Below are positions 47,122-55,536 of a stretch of DNA of 64,000 bases, piece by piece. The translations under genes and the position numbers were made by a program. Every line of letters begins with the position of its first letter. Position 1 is the first letter of the stretch. The stretch covers positions 1,696,001 through 1,760,000 of the forward strand of contig NZ_LT899436.1 in assembly GCF_900198195.1 (NCBI RefSeq), in the 5' to 3' direction. Source of the stretch: Tenacibaculum jejuense (GTDB lineage: Bacteria > Bacteroidota > Bacteroidia > Flavobacteriales > Flavobacteriaceae). The notes beneath the pieces were generated by a model, which did no database searches, was not told the origin of the DNA, and saw nothing but the letters and a program-made list of their open reading frames with translations.

Positions 47122-48066
47122 ATGAATACAATAAACGAAACAAACTTTAATTTTCCTGGACAAAAGTCAGTGTACAAAGGAAAGGTAAGAGAAGTCTACA
47201 ATATAAATGATGAGCAATTAGTCATGATTGCTTCAGATAGATTATCTGCTTTTGATGTAATTATGCCTCGTCAAATTCCTTTTAAAGGACAGATTTTAAA
47301 TCAGATTGCAACAAAAATGATGAATGATACTGCTGATATTGTTCCAAATTGGTTAGTGGCTAATCCTGATGAAAATGTAGCTGTTGGTCATTTATGTGAG
47401 CCTTTTAAAGTTGAAATGGTTATCCGTGGATATTTATCAGGTCATGCAGCACGTGAATATAAAGCAGGAAAAAGAATGCTTTGTGGAGTTGCTATGGCGG
47501 AAGGAATGAAGGAAAATGATAAATTTCCTGAGCCAATTATAACGCCTTCAACAAAAGCTGATAATGGTGAGCACGATGAAGATATTTCCAGAGAAGATAT
47601 TTTAGCAAAAGGAATTGTTTCAGAAGAAGATTATGTGATTCTTGAAGATTACACTAGAAAATTATTCCAAAGAGGAACTGAAATAGCAGCGAAACGCGGA
47701 TTAATTCTTGTAGATACAAAATACGAGTTTGGTAAAACTAAAGAGGGTAAAATTGTATTGATTGATGAAATTCATACGCCAGATTCTTCTAGATATTTTT
47801 ATGCAGATGGTTATCAAGAAAGACAAGACAAAGGAGAAAAACAAAAGCAATTATCTAAAGAATTCGTTCGTCAATGGTTAATTGAAAATGGATTTCAAGG
47901 AAAAGATGGACAACAGATTCCTGAAATGAGTGATGAAAAAATCCTTGAAATTTCGAATCGTTACATAGAATTATATGAGCAAATAACCGGAGAGAAATTT
48001 GTAAAAGCTAATACCGAAAATATTTCAGAAAGAATAGAAAAAAATATCACAGCATATTTAAAATAA
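47122..48066 (+). CDS. purC: SAICAR synthase
   Basis: 314 residues, matching the longer Bacteroidota form of phosphoribosylaminoimidazole-succinocarboxamide synthase. Features: [58 protein letters not shown] and [19 protein letters not shown]. It joins CAIR to aspartate with ATP in purine synthesis. It stands apart from other pur genes here, with its own promoter and terminator. Confidence 0.95.
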   Translation: MNTINETNFNFPGQKSVYKGKVREVYNINDEQLVMIASDRLSAFDVIMPRQIPFKGQILNQIATKMMNDTADIVPNWLVANPDENVAVGHLCEPFKVEMVIRGYLSGHAAREYKAGKRMLCGVAMAEGMKENDKFPEPIITPSTKADNGEHDEDISREDILAKGIVSEEDYVILEDYTRKLFQRGTEIAAKRGLILVDTKYEFGKTKEGKIVLIDEIHTPDSSRYFYADGYQERQDKGEKQKQLSKEFVRQWLIENGFQGKDGQQIPEMSDEKILEISNRYIELYEQITGEKFVKANTENISERIEKNITAYLK

Positions 48067-48068
48067 AT

Positions 48069-48100
48069 AAAAAGAGAAGTTGAAAAACTTCTCTTTTTTT
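48069..48100 (+). terminator. Terminator of purC
   Basis: Stem AAAAAGAGAAGTT (48069-48081), GAAA loop, AACTTCTCTTTTT (48086-48098), then T-run. Confidence 0.9.
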
Positions 48101-48122
48101 GATTTCGGGTAGAATTTAATTT

Positions 48123-48680
48123 TTATTCTGGCATTACTACACTGTCAATAGCATGAATAATTCCATTACTAGCAGAAACATCAGTAATAATTACTTTAGA
48201 AGTATTTCCTTTAGCATCTTTTAAAAGAACATTTCCATCTTTAATCATTGCAGTTAATTCATTTCCTTGAACTGTTTTAATTACAAATTTTCCACCATTA
48301 GCTTTTATAGCTCCAACTACAGCTTTAGCATCAAACTTTCCAGCGACAACATGGTAAGTTAAGATAGAAGTCAATAGTTTTTTGTTTTCTGGTTTTAAAA
48401 GAGTTGGTATAGTTCCTTCTGGTAATTTAGCAAATGCATCATTAGTTGGCGCAAATACTGTAAAAGGTCCTTTACCGCTTAACACATCAATCAGTTTTGC
48501 TGATTTTACAGCAGCTACTAACGTGCTAAAATTTTCGTTAGATGCAGCTACGCCAACAATAGTTTTAGCTTCTTTTTTGTTAGTTTCTTTCTTAATCGGA
48601 TCAGTAATAGGCTCATTATTATAAGCAAAAACAAAAGAAAAAGAGAATAAAAATAATAATACTAAATTTTTGGTTTTCAT
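48123..48680 (-). CDS. Fasciclin (FAS1) domain secreted protein
   Basis: 185 residues with a signal peptide (SFSFVFAYN). One FAS1 domain spans ~45-185: NFSTLVAAVKSAKLIDVLSGKGPFTVFAPTNDAFAKLP, ILTYHVVAGKFDAKAV and the terminal SNGIIHAIDSVVMP. FAS1 proteins act as adhesion modules at the cell surface or in the periplasm. It is divergent from the two conserved unknown genes, with a 30-base palindrome between them. Confidence 0.92.
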   Translation of the reverse strand: MKTKNLVLLFLFSFSFVFAYNNEPITDPIKKETNKKEAKTIVGVAASNENFSTLVAAVKSAKLIDVLSGKGPFTVFAPTNDAFAKLPEGTIPTLLKPENKKLLTSILTYHVVAGKFDAKAVVGAIKANGGKFVIKTVQGNELTAMIKDGNVLLKDAKGNTSKVIITDVSASNGIIHAIDSVVMPE

Positions 48681-48730
48681 GATTTTAGTTTTAAAGTTTT
48701 TACGAAGTTATGGCTTAATTAAATTCAGAA

Positions 48731-48760
48731 TGTTTAATATTTTGTTAAAAATATTAAACA
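48731..48760. promoter_or_regulatory. Perfect 30-base palindrome between divergent genes
   Basis: TGTTTAATATTTT (48731-48743), four-base centre GTTA, AAAATATTAAACA (48748-48760): a 13-base perfect inverted repeat. There is no T-run, so it is not a terminator. It lies 10 bases upstream of the TATCTTTG element of the next gene and 50 bases from the fasciclin start codon, a classic place for a dimeric repressor or activator. Confidence 0.6.
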
Positions 48761-48769
48761 AAAATATTT

Positions 48770-48777
48770 TATCTTTG
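48770..48777 (+). promoter_or_regulatory. -7 promoter element of the conserved unknown pair
   Basis: TATCTTTG, an exact TAnnTTTG match, 21 bases before the ATG at 48798. Confidence 0.55.
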
Positions 48778-48797
48778 ATTTCAGAAAATTTGACTTA

Positions 48798-49181
48798 ATG
48801 ATTTCAAAAAAAGATATACGTCCAGAATTGAATTTATCATCCTTAACACCTGATGAAAATTTTCAAAACAAAGTATTACGACCTATTCTAAAATTGCAAC
48901 ATGATATTTTAATTTTGACATTCAAAAATTGGAGTACCAAACAAAAAATTAAACTAACAGATATCAATAAAGATAACTTTCGAGAGCTTTTAGAAAAATC
49001 ATTCTCTAGAAATATTGTAATCAGGAACCTTATTCTTGGAATAACAATAGGACAGTTCACTTCAGAGGAATTCTTAGTGTATCAAAAAAATGCTTCAGAA
49101 TATAATAGAAGAATATTTACCATGGCTAAACAAAGACTTTTTGATAGTTTTGATGAAATTAAGAAAGACAATAATTCATGA
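48798..49181 (+). CDS. Conserved hypothetical protein, first of a coupled pair
   Basis: 127 residues, helical, no signal or membrane segment. It starts MISKKDIRPELNLSSLTPDENFQNKVLRPILKLQHD and has charged amphipathic helices throughout. I recognise no domain. Its stop codon overlaps the start of the next gene by four bases, so the two proteins are translationally coupled and possibly form a complex. Databases often carry uninformative names for such flavobacterial proteins; I assign none. Confidence 0.75.
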   Translation: MISKKDIRPELNLSSLTPDENFQNKVLRPILKLQHDILILTFKNWSTKQKIKLTDINKDNFRELLEKSFSRNIVIRNLILGITIGQFTSEEFLVYQKNASEYNRRIFTMAKQRLFDSFDEIKKDNNS

Positions 49182-49654
49182 AAGCAGCTTCAATAAAAAC
49201 AATAAAAGACGAGTTAAAGCATAAAACTTCTTCAGAATTATTGGAATTATGTTTAGCTTTAACTCGTTTCAAAAAGGAAAACAAAGAGTTGTTAACTTAT
49301 CTATTGTTTGAAGCCTATGATGAAGATAGATACATTGAAACTGTAAAATTAGAAATGGACGAAATGTTTAGTGATATTAACACTAAAAATTTCTTTTTCA
49401 TCAGAAAAAGCGTCCGTAAAATTTTGACTTCTACAAAAAAACAGATTCGTTATTCAAAAAAGAAAAGTACAGAGGTAGAGTTATTATTGTACTTCTGTTT
49501 GAAATTAAAACACTTTAAACCTTCAATAAAAGGAAGCCCTAGACTTCAAAAAGTATTTGAAACTCAAATACGATTAGCAAAGAAAGCAATGTCGACTTTA
49601 CACGAAGATCTTCAATATGACTATAATATGTTGCTAGAAGAGATTGAAAATTAG
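49178..49654 (+). CDS. Conserved hypothetical protein, second of a coupled pair
   Basis: 158 residues, helical and basic, with no signal. Segments such as SSELLELCLALTRFKKENKELLTYLLFEAYDEDRYIETVK and a Lys-rich middle (STKKQIRYSKKKS) suggest an all-helical repeat-like fold that may bind nucleic acid or a partner. It overlaps the preceding gene by four bases. No domain recognised. Confidence 0.75.
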   Translation: MKAASIKTIKDELKHKTSSELLELCLALTRFKKENKELLTYLLFEAYDEDRYIETVKLEMDEMFSDINTKNFFFIRKSVRKILTSTKKQIRYSKKKSTEVELLLYFCLKLKHFKPSIKGSPRLQKVFETQIRLAKKAMSTLHEDLQYDYNMLLEEIEN

Positions 49655-49702
49655 TTCGAAATCAAGAAAAGGATTAGGGAACTAAGTTTAATTTTTTACT
49701 AT

Positions 49703-50104
49703 CTACAATTTGCTATTTACCATCCATTGTATATCGAATTTATCTGTACAACGACCATACATAGCATTCCAGTCTGTTACTTTAAATTCGTGATGGATTT
49801 TACCTCCATCTGATAATTTGCTAAATATATCTTTGGCTTTGTGAGTACTATCTATATCTACACTCATTTGTACATTATTTCCTGAAGTTATTGGAGTATC
49901 TGGAGAAGCGTCGTAAGCCATTATATGAATACCGTCACCTTTAAGTTCGGCGTGCTCAATTTTTCTGCGGTAATTTTCTGGAATATCTCTTTCTGAATTG
50001 TGATATGTTTGCTTATTGATAATTTTTGCATCAAAAATATCTGCATAATAATTTAATGCATTTTGACAGTCACCTTTAAAAGTTAGATAAGTTTGTATTT
50101 TCAT
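49703..50104 (-). CDS. VOC superfamily (PhnB-like) protein
   Basis: 133 residues of the glyoxalase/VOC type: LTFKGDCQNALNYYADIFDAKII at the N-terminus, ELKGDGIHIMAYDASP and WNAMYGRCTDKFDIQWMVN at the end, as in PhnB-like proteins. Metal-ligand residues are only partly kept, so enzymatic activity is uncertain. It stands alone. Confidence 0.85.
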   Translation of the reverse strand: MKIQTYLTFKGDCQNALNYYADIFDAKIINKQTYHNSERDIPENYRRKIEHAELKGDGIHIMAYDASPDTPITSGNNVQMSVDIDSTHKAKDIFSKLSDGGKIHHEFKVTDWNAMYGRCTDKFDIQWMVNSKL

Positions 50105-50226
50105 GATATAAAATTTAAATATTAATATAATTTGTTGCTAATTTATTACTGATGATAATTCTTAAATCCTTTAGATTTTGTCAGATTAAATTGCTTACAT
50201 CACAAAATTATCAGCGAAAAGAAACG

Positions 50227-50239
50227 ATTGTTAACTCAT
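50227..50239. promoter_or_regulatory. 13-mer shared with the acs/hpf intergenic region
   Basis: ATTGTTAACTCAT upstream of the GH3 gene is identical to 52902-52914 in the acs/hpf region. It sits about 60-70 bases upstream of the GH3 -7 element. Confidence 0.35.
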
Positions 50240-50296
50240 ATGATTTTTACTTTAGCTCAATAGATTTTTGAAGTGCTTTTCTGTAATTTGTTTTTG

Positions 50297-50304
50297 TAGA
50301 TTTG
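50297..50304 (+). promoter_or_regulatory. -7 promoter element of the GH3-type gene
   Basis: TAGATTTG matches TAnnTTTG. It overlaps the in-frame TTG at 50302, so translation must begin later, at the ATG at 50323. Confidence 0.5.
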
Positions 50305-50322
50305 ATAGAAAATCAAAATATT

Positions 50323-51858
50323 ATGGCACTTTTAGGAGGAATTATCAAAGGAATTATTAGCGTTGCAGGTACATCAATAATTGATACAAATCATGTAAAA
50401 TCACAAGAAAATATCTTAATTGAATTACTAAATAAAGCTAAAGAAACACAATTTGGAAAGCATTATAAGTTTCAAGAAATTTTAGCTTCAGAAAATCCTG
50501 CCAATGAATTTTCAAAGCATATTCCATATTTTGATTATGATAAAATAAATAATGAATGGTGGTGTAAAATTCATAATGATGAAATTGATGTAACATGGCC
50601 TGGTGATCCTTCTTTTTTTGCACTAAGTTCTGGAACAACCGGGAAAAAAAGTAAAAGAATACCAGTAACAGATGATATGATTTCTGCCATAAAAAGTTCA
50701 GGTATTAAACAAGTGTTATCGTTAAAAAACTTTGATTTACCATCTAGTTTTTTTGAAAAAGAAATAATGATGTTAGGTAGTTCAACAGATTTAAATGAGT
50801 TAGACAATGAGAAACAAGAAGGAGAAATAAGTGGGATAAGCGCTAGTAATATTCCATTTTGGTTCAAACCATATTATAAACCAGGAGCAGAAATAGCTCA
50901 AATTGATGATTGGGATAAACGTGTTGAGAAAATAGCAAAACAAGCAAAAGATTGGGATATTGGAGCGATTAGCGGTATACCATCTTGGGTAGAGTTAATG
51001 ATTGAAAAAGTAAATGAATATCATAATGTTAAGAATATTCACGAAATCTGGCCTAATCTGCAAGTATATACATCTGGAGGAGTAGCTTTCGGACCATATG
51101 AGAAGAGTTTTAATGAACTTTTAGGAAAGCCAATCACTGTTATAGATACATATCTCGCTTCAGAAGGTTACATCGCTACACAAGTAAGACCAGAAACCGA
51201 CGCAATGGAGTTGAATACAAATAATGGGATTTATTTTGAATTTGTACCGTTTGAAGCTTCTTATATAAACCCAGATGGTTCTTTGATAGATGAAGCACCA
51301 TCGATCACTTTGGCAGATGTTCAGTTAAACAAAGAATATGTGTTAATTATTAGTACAGTTAGTGGTGTTTGGCGTTATGTAATTGGAGATACTATTGAAT
51401 TTACAGATATAGAACGAGCCGAAATTAAAATTACAGGTAGAACAAAATTTTTCTTAAATACTGTTGGATCTCAACTTTCTGTCAATAAAATGGATGATGC
51501 AATACATCACATAGAAGAAAAGCTAGATGTTAAAATTAAAGAGTATACAATTTGTGCTAAGCGACATACAGATGAAGAATTTTATCATAACTGGTATTTA
51601 GGAACTAATACTGAATTGGATGAAGAAAAAGTAGCAGATCATCTAGATTCTTTTTTAAAAGAAGCAAACAATAATTATAAAGTAGCACGAAGTAAAGCTT
51701 TAAAAGGAGTAAAAGTAACATTAGTAAATCCTGATGTATTTTATGAATGGAGCGCTCATAATAAAAAGAAAGGCGGGCAAATAAAAATAGAACGTGTAAT
51801 GGGAGAAGAGAAGTTTTCTGAATGGGAAGAATTTGTAAGTACTCAATATGCTATTTAA
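50323..51858 (+). CDS. GH3-family acyl-adenylate forming enzyme
   Basis: 511 residues from the ATG at 50323; the earlier in-frame TTG at 50302 is inside the promoter. The family pattern is clear: FALSSGTTGKKSKRIPVT (phosphate-binding loop), YTSGGVAFGPYE, DTYLASEGYIA, YVLIISTVSGVWRYVIGDTIEFT and ITGRTKFFLNTVGSQLS. Plant GH3 enzymes join auxin or jasmonate to amino acids through adenylates; bacterial members are uncharacterised or use other acids. It stands as a single gene ending in a terminator. Confidence 0.88.
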   Translation: MALLGGIIKGIISVAGTSIIDTNHVKSQENILIELLNKAKETQFGKHYKFQEILASENPANEFSKHIPYFDYDKINNEWWCKIHNDEIDVTWPGDPSFFALSSGTTGKKSKRIPVTDDMISAIKSSGIKQVLSLKNFDLPSSFFEKEIMMLGSSTDLNELDNEKQEGEISGISASNIPFWFKPYYKPGAEIAQIDDWDKRVEKIAKQAKDWDIGAISGIPSWVELMIEKVNEYHNVKNIHEIWPNLQVYTSGGVAFGPYEKSFNELLGKPITVIDTYLASEGYIATQVRPETDAMELNTNNGIYFEFVPFEASYINPDGSLIDEAPSITLADVQLNKEYVLIISTVSGVWRYVIGDTIEFTDIERAEIKITGRTKFFLNTVGSQLSVNKMDDAIHHIEEKLDVKIKEYTICAKRHTDEEFYHNWYLGTNTELDEEKVADHLDSFLKEANNNYKVARSKALKGVKVTLVNPDVFYEWSAHNKKKGGQIKIERVMGEEKFSEWEEFVSTQYAI

Positions 51859-51873
51859 TATTGTCTTTAAAAT

Positions 51874-51914
51874 AAAAAAAGCATTCTGTAAATAATTTAT
51901 GGAATGCTTTTTTT
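51874..51914. terminator. Bidirectional terminator after the GH3 gene
   Basis: AAAAAAAGCATTC (51874-51886) pairs with GAATGCTTTTTTT (51902-51914); the loop can also fold (TAAAT/ATTTA). It lies between convergent genes. Confidence 0.9.
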
Positions 51915-51945
51915 GTGCTATGATATTATCTGCGTAATTTTTTAT

Positions 51946-52476
51946 TTATTGTAAAAGTTGCATGATTTCCTCAGGCGATAAATAATATCTTTTAATTCGT
52001 TTTTTATATGATTCTGAAATATCAGCATTATTTAAAATAAAATTTTTTGTAGCCATAATATATGATTTCATTCCACTTTTAACTGCGTATGTATCAGCAA
52101 GCCTTTCAGCTTCTATAATGTGCTTATCAAAAAGTAAATATTTTATTCCAAAAAGAACCAAATTTAAACTATTTCTACTTTCATAATCAACTATATGACC
52201 TAGCTCGTGACCAAACCAACCGATAAGAACTTCATCAGGTAAGTTTTTGGTTAAGAAAGTTTTATTTTCAATTTTAACATACTCACTAATCAAAATAATA
52301 TAAGACCTATTTTTTTTCAATCCAAAGAGACTACCAAATTTAGGTTGTGCTTGCATTGTTGAATTTTTAATTTGCTTTTTAAATTTGAATTCAATAGCAA
52401 CATTTTCAAGGTTTGGAAAAAATGATAAAGCAACAGTAACTTGATTTTTAATGCTTTTAGGTATTATTTTAGTCAT
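51946..52476 (-). CDS. Small M48-like zinc metallopeptidase (HELGH)
   Basis: 176 residues, no signal peptide and no strong membrane helix. HELGH at 90-94 (GWFGHELGHIVDY) is a zincin motif, and EAERLADTYAVKSG at ~122-135 is placed like the third ligand/Asp element of M48 proteases, where a Glu ligand precedes an A-D pair. Shorter than typical M48 enzymes and lacking their membrane helices. It lies 52 bases downstream of the hibernation factor gene on the same strand. Activity and substrate are unknown. Confidence 0.7.
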   Translation of the reverse strand: MTKIIPKSIKNQVTVALSFFPNLENVAIEFKFKKQIKNSTMQAQPKFGSLFGLKKNRSYIILISEYVKIENKTFLTKNLPDEVLIGWFGHELGHIVDYESRNSLNLVLFGIKYLLFDKHIIEAERLADTYAVKSGMKSYIMATKNFILNNADISESYKKRIKRYYLSPEEIMQLLQ

Positions 52477-52528
52477 GAGTTTCTTAAATTAAATTAATGT
52501 CTGATTTTAGAATCAATCTTTTTAGTCA

Positions 52529-52834
52529 TTAATTATGGTAAGCTTTCATTTTTGACTTTCTTTTTTCAAGGATATCTTTCAAATCTTCAATAGTTTCATG
52601 AATAGATTCCTTAAAGCTTTTTTCATCAGATGATGCATATGTTCTAGGTCCTGGTCCGCTCAAACGTATTCCACAGTGACAATTTTTTTCAAAATCATTA
52701 TTATCTTTTTTTAAGAACACATCAGCTCGTATCAAGAACGGATATCGTTTTTGGAGTCCAGATAATTTTTCCTCAATTAAATTTTCTAAACGTGAACTAG
52801 CACTAACATTTACATATTCGTATACAATATTCAT
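52529..52834 (-). CDS. Ribosome hibernation factor HPF/RaiA family
   Basis: 101 residues, short-form HPF/YfiA fold: beta strand start MNIVYEYVNVSASSRLENLIEEKLSGLQKRYPFLIRADVFLKKD, then a strand and helix with SFKESIHETIEDLKDILEKRKSK. The short form lacks the C-terminal dimerisation domain of long HPF. It blocks ribosomes in stationary phase or stress. Divergent from acs, with operator-like repeats in between. Confidence 0.85.
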   Translation of the reverse strand: MNIVYEYVNVSASSRLENLIEEKLSGLQKRYPFLIRADVFLKKDNNDFEKNCHCGIRLSGPGPRTYASSDEKSFKESIHETIEDLKDILEKRKSKMKAYHN

Positions 52835-52856
52835 AAAAGTATTTTAAGTTATAAAT

Positions 52857-52864
52857 CAAAATTA
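52857..52864 (-). promoter_or_regulatory. -7 promoter element of the hibernation factor gene
   Basis: Minus-strand TAATTTTG matches TAnnTTTG, 22 bases before the ATG at 52834. Confidence 0.45.
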
Positions 52865-52884
52865 AATACTTTATGAAATTATGA

Positions 52885-52924
52885 TTAACTCAAAATAATC
52901 TATTGTTAACTCATTTAAGTTAAC
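52885..52924. promoter_or_regulatory. Operator-like array of TTAACTCA / GTTAACT boxes between hpf and acs
   Basis: Direct repeat TTAACTCA at 52885-52892 and 52906-52913, 21 bases apart (two helical turns). The second copy is also one arm of an inverted repeat GTTAACT (52905-52911)-N6-AGTTAAC (52918-52924). This spacing is typical for a dimeric regulator with two sites. The protein that binds is unknown. Confidence 0.45.
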
Positions 52925-53032
52925 TTCTAGTGATGTGCCTTTTGGGTTTAAAATATTATCCTATGAATTTGTGTTTATTTTTTATCATTCTTCTAATAAA
53001 AACAATAAATTTATAGGACAAATAAATCGAAC

Positions 53033-54943
53033 ATGAGTAACTACCATATAAAAAACTTAGAAGAATATTTTCAAGTGTATAGAAGATCAGTAAGAAATCC
53101 AGAAAACTTTTGGGAAGAAATTGCTGAAGAACATTTTCTTTGGAGAAAAAAATGGAATACTGTTTTAAGTTGGGATTTTACCAAACCTGAAGTAAAATGG
53201 TTCGAAGGAGCACAATTAAATATCACAGAAAATTGTATCGATCGCCATTTGGTAACTAGAGGCGAAAAAACAGCAATACTTTTTGAACCTAATAATCCGA
53301 ATGAAGCTGCGGAGCATATTACGTATCGTGATTTATATAAAAGAGTAAATAAACTAGCTAATGTTTTAAAAGCAAAAGGAATTAAAAAAGGAGATCGTGT
53401 TTGTATCTATTTACCTATGATTCCTGAGCTTGCTGTTTCTCTTTTAGCTTGTGCAAGAATTGGAGCGATACATTCCGTTGTTTTTGCTGGTTTTTCTTCA
53501 ACAGCGTTGGCAACAAGAATTAATGATGCCGAATGTAAAATGGTAATTACTTCCGATGGTTCTTACAGAGGAAGCAAAATGATTGATTTAAAGGGTATTG
53601 TGGATGAAGCTCTTGAAGAATGTCCTTGTGTAGAAAATGTTTTGGTTGTAAAAAGAATCAATTCAGAAATAAATGTTGTTCAAGGAAGAGATCAATGGTT
53701 ACAACCATTATTAGATGAAGCTTCAGATGAATGTGAAGCAGAAATTATGAATGCAGAAGATCCTCTTTTTATTCTGTATACTTCTGGTTCTACAGGAAAA
53801 CCAAAAGGAATGTTGCATACAACAGCGGGTTACATGGTATATACTGCGTACACATTCAAAAATGTTTTTCAGTATAGAGAAAATGACGTGTATTGGTGTA
53901 CCGCAGATATTGGTTGGATTACAGGTCATAGTTATATTGTATACGGACCATTAGCAAATGGAGCTACAACTGTAATGTTTGAAGGAGTTCCAAGTTACCC
54001 AGATTATAGTCGATTTTGGCAAATTGTTGAAAAACATAAAGTAAATCAGTTTTACACAGCGCCAACAGCGATTAGAGCGTTAGCAAAAGAAGGTTTATCT
54101 CATGTAGAATCAAGTGATTTGTCGTCATTAAAAATTTTGGGAACCGTTGGAGAACCTATTAATGAAGAAGCTTGGCATTGGTATGATGATAATATTGGGA
54201 AAAGAAAAAGTCCAATTGTAGATACCTGGTGGCAAACAGAAACTGGTGGAATTATGATTACTCCAATTCCTTTTTCTACACCAACAAAACCAACTTATGC
54301 AACATTACCATTTCCTGGAATTCAGCCAGCATTAATGGATGCTGAAGGAAGTGAAATTAAAGGAAATCAAGTAGAAGGACGATTATGTGTTAAATTTCCT
54401 TGGCCTTCAATGGCGAGAACAATTTGGGGAAATCATGAACGCTATAGAAATACATATTTCTCAACTTTTGAAAATAAATATTTTACAGGAGATGGAGCTT
54501 TGCGAGATGAAGTTGGTTATTACAGAATTACCGGTAGAGTAGATGATGTAATTATTGTTTCGGGACATAATTTAGGAACTGCTCCAATAGAAGATGCTAT
54601 TAACGAACATCCTGCAGTTGCAGAATCAGCTATTGTTGGGTTTCCACATGATATAAAAGGAAATGCATTGTATGGTTATGTGATTTTAAAAGACACAGGT
54701 GAATCTCGTAACCATGAAAACTTAAGAAAAGAAATCAATCAAATTATAACCGAGCAAGTCGGACCAATTGCAAAATTAGACAGAATTCAATTTACACAAG
54801 GATTACCAAAAACACGTTCTGGAAAAATCATGAGAAGAATTTTAAGAAAGATTGCTTCAAATGATATTAGCAACCTTGGAGATACGAGTACTTTACTAAA
54901 TCCAGAAGTAGTTCAAGGTATAATAGATGAGGTTTTAGTATAA
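53033..54943 (+). CDS. acs: Acetyl-CoA synthetase
   Basis: 636 residues, the expected size. ANL motifs: YTSGSTGKPKGMLHTTAGY (phosphate loop), DIGWITGHSYIVYGPL, DTWWQTETGG (A5), TGDGALRDEVGYYRITGRVDDVIIVSGH, and PKTRSGKIMRR near the end, whose Lys is the known regulatory acetylation site in bacterial Acs. It converts acetate, ATP and CoA to acetyl-CoA. Single gene with its own terminator; the upstream region is shared with hpf. Confidence 0.96.
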   Translation: MSNYHIKNLEEYFQVYRRSVRNPENFWEEIAEEHFLWRKKWNTVLSWDFTKPEVKWFEGAQLNITENCIDRHLVTRGEKTAILFEPNNPNEAAEHITYRDLYKRVNKLANVLKAKGIKKGDRVCIYLPMIPELAVSLLACARIGAIHSVVFAGFSSTALATRINDAECKMVITSDGSYRGSKMIDLKGIVDEALEECPCVENVLVVKRINSEINVVQGRDQWLQPLLDEASDECEAEIMNAEDPLFILYTSGSTGKPKGMLHTTAGYMVYTAYTFKNVFQYRENDVYWCTADIGWITGHSYIVYGPLANGATTVMFEGVPSYPDYSRFWQIVEKHKVNQFYTAPTAIRALAKEGLSHVESSDLSSLKILGTVGEPINEEAWHWYDDNIGKRKSPIVDTWWQTETGGIMITPIPFSTPTKPTYATLPFPGIQPALMDAEGSEIKGNQVEGRLCVKFPWPSMARTIWGNHERYRNTYFSTFENKYFTGDGALRDEVGYYRITGRVDDVIIVSGHNLGTAPIEDAINEHPAVAESAIVGFPHDIKGNALYGYVILKDTGESRNHENLRKEINQIITEQVGPIAKLDRIQFTQGLPKTRSGKIMRRILRKIASNDISNLGDTSTLLNPEVVQGIIDEVLV

Positions 54944-54998
54944 ACTAATTAGTACGATCTTATGTTTAGAACTGTATTAAATAATTCTTAAAAGAAAT

Positions 54999-55027
54999 AT
55001 AGCTACTTTCGGGTAGCTATTTTTTTT
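54999..55027 (+). terminator. Terminator of acs
   Basis: Stem ATAGCTAC (54999-55006), TTTCGG loop, GTAGCTAT (55013-55020), then a run of seven T. Confidence 0.85.
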
Positions 55028-55063
55028 GTAACTTATTTACCTCAATTATAAACTAACAAATAA

Positions 55064-55525
55064 ATGCCAACCTATAATCTAAAAATCAACGGAGAATTGG
55101 TCACATTCACTGCTGACTCAGACACGCCTTTACTTTGGATATTAAGAGATGAATTAAATTTAGTAGGAACAAAATTTGGATGCGGTATAGCTCAATGTGG
55201 TGCTTGTACTGTTCATGTAGATGGTGTAGCTACTAGAAGTTGTCAATTACAAGTTTCTATTTTAGATAAAGAAGAAATCACAACTATTGAAGGACTTTCT
55301 AAAGAAGGAGATCATCCTTTACAAGAAGCTTGGAAAGAAGTTGATGTTCCACAATGTGGATATTGTCAAGCAGGACAAATTATGACTGCTGCTTCGTTTT
55401 TAAAAGAAAATCCAAATCCTACTTCAACAGAAATTAGAGAGGCAATGCATGGAAACATTTGTAGGTGTGCATCGTATAACAGAATAGAAAAAGCTGTAGC
55501 TGTAGCTGCTAAAAAAATGTCTTAA
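55064..55525 (+). CDS. Molybdenum hydroxylase [2Fe-2S] subunit (IorA/CoxS-like)
   Basis: 153 residues with two [2Fe-2S] clusters: plant-type ferredoxin motif CGIAQCGACTVHVDG...SC (residues ~45-65), and a C-terminal all-helical cluster domain with CGYCQAGQIM and CRC. It passes electrons from the molybdopterin subunit to an acceptor. It lies 11 bases upstream of that subunit gene. Similarity is closest in pattern to the IorA isoquinoline 1-oxidoreductase alpha type, but substrate is not established. Confidence 0.9.
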   Translation: MPTYNLKINGELVTFTADSDTPLLWILRDELNLVGTKFGCGIAQCGACTVHVDGVATRSCQLQVSILDKEEITTIEGLSKEGDHPLQEAWKEVDVPQCGYCQAGQIMTAASFLKENPNPTSTEIREAMHGNICRCASYNRIEKAVAVAAKKMS

Positions 55526-55536
55526 ATCTAATTATC

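Noticed and set aside
50302..50322. Extended GH3 start from the TTG at 50302.
   Set aside because: It overlaps the -7 element TAGATTTG; ATG at 50323 is the credible start.
53751..53954. Small frame inside acs with a cysteine-rich translation.
   Set aside because: It is fully inside the acs coding region in another frame, with no start context.
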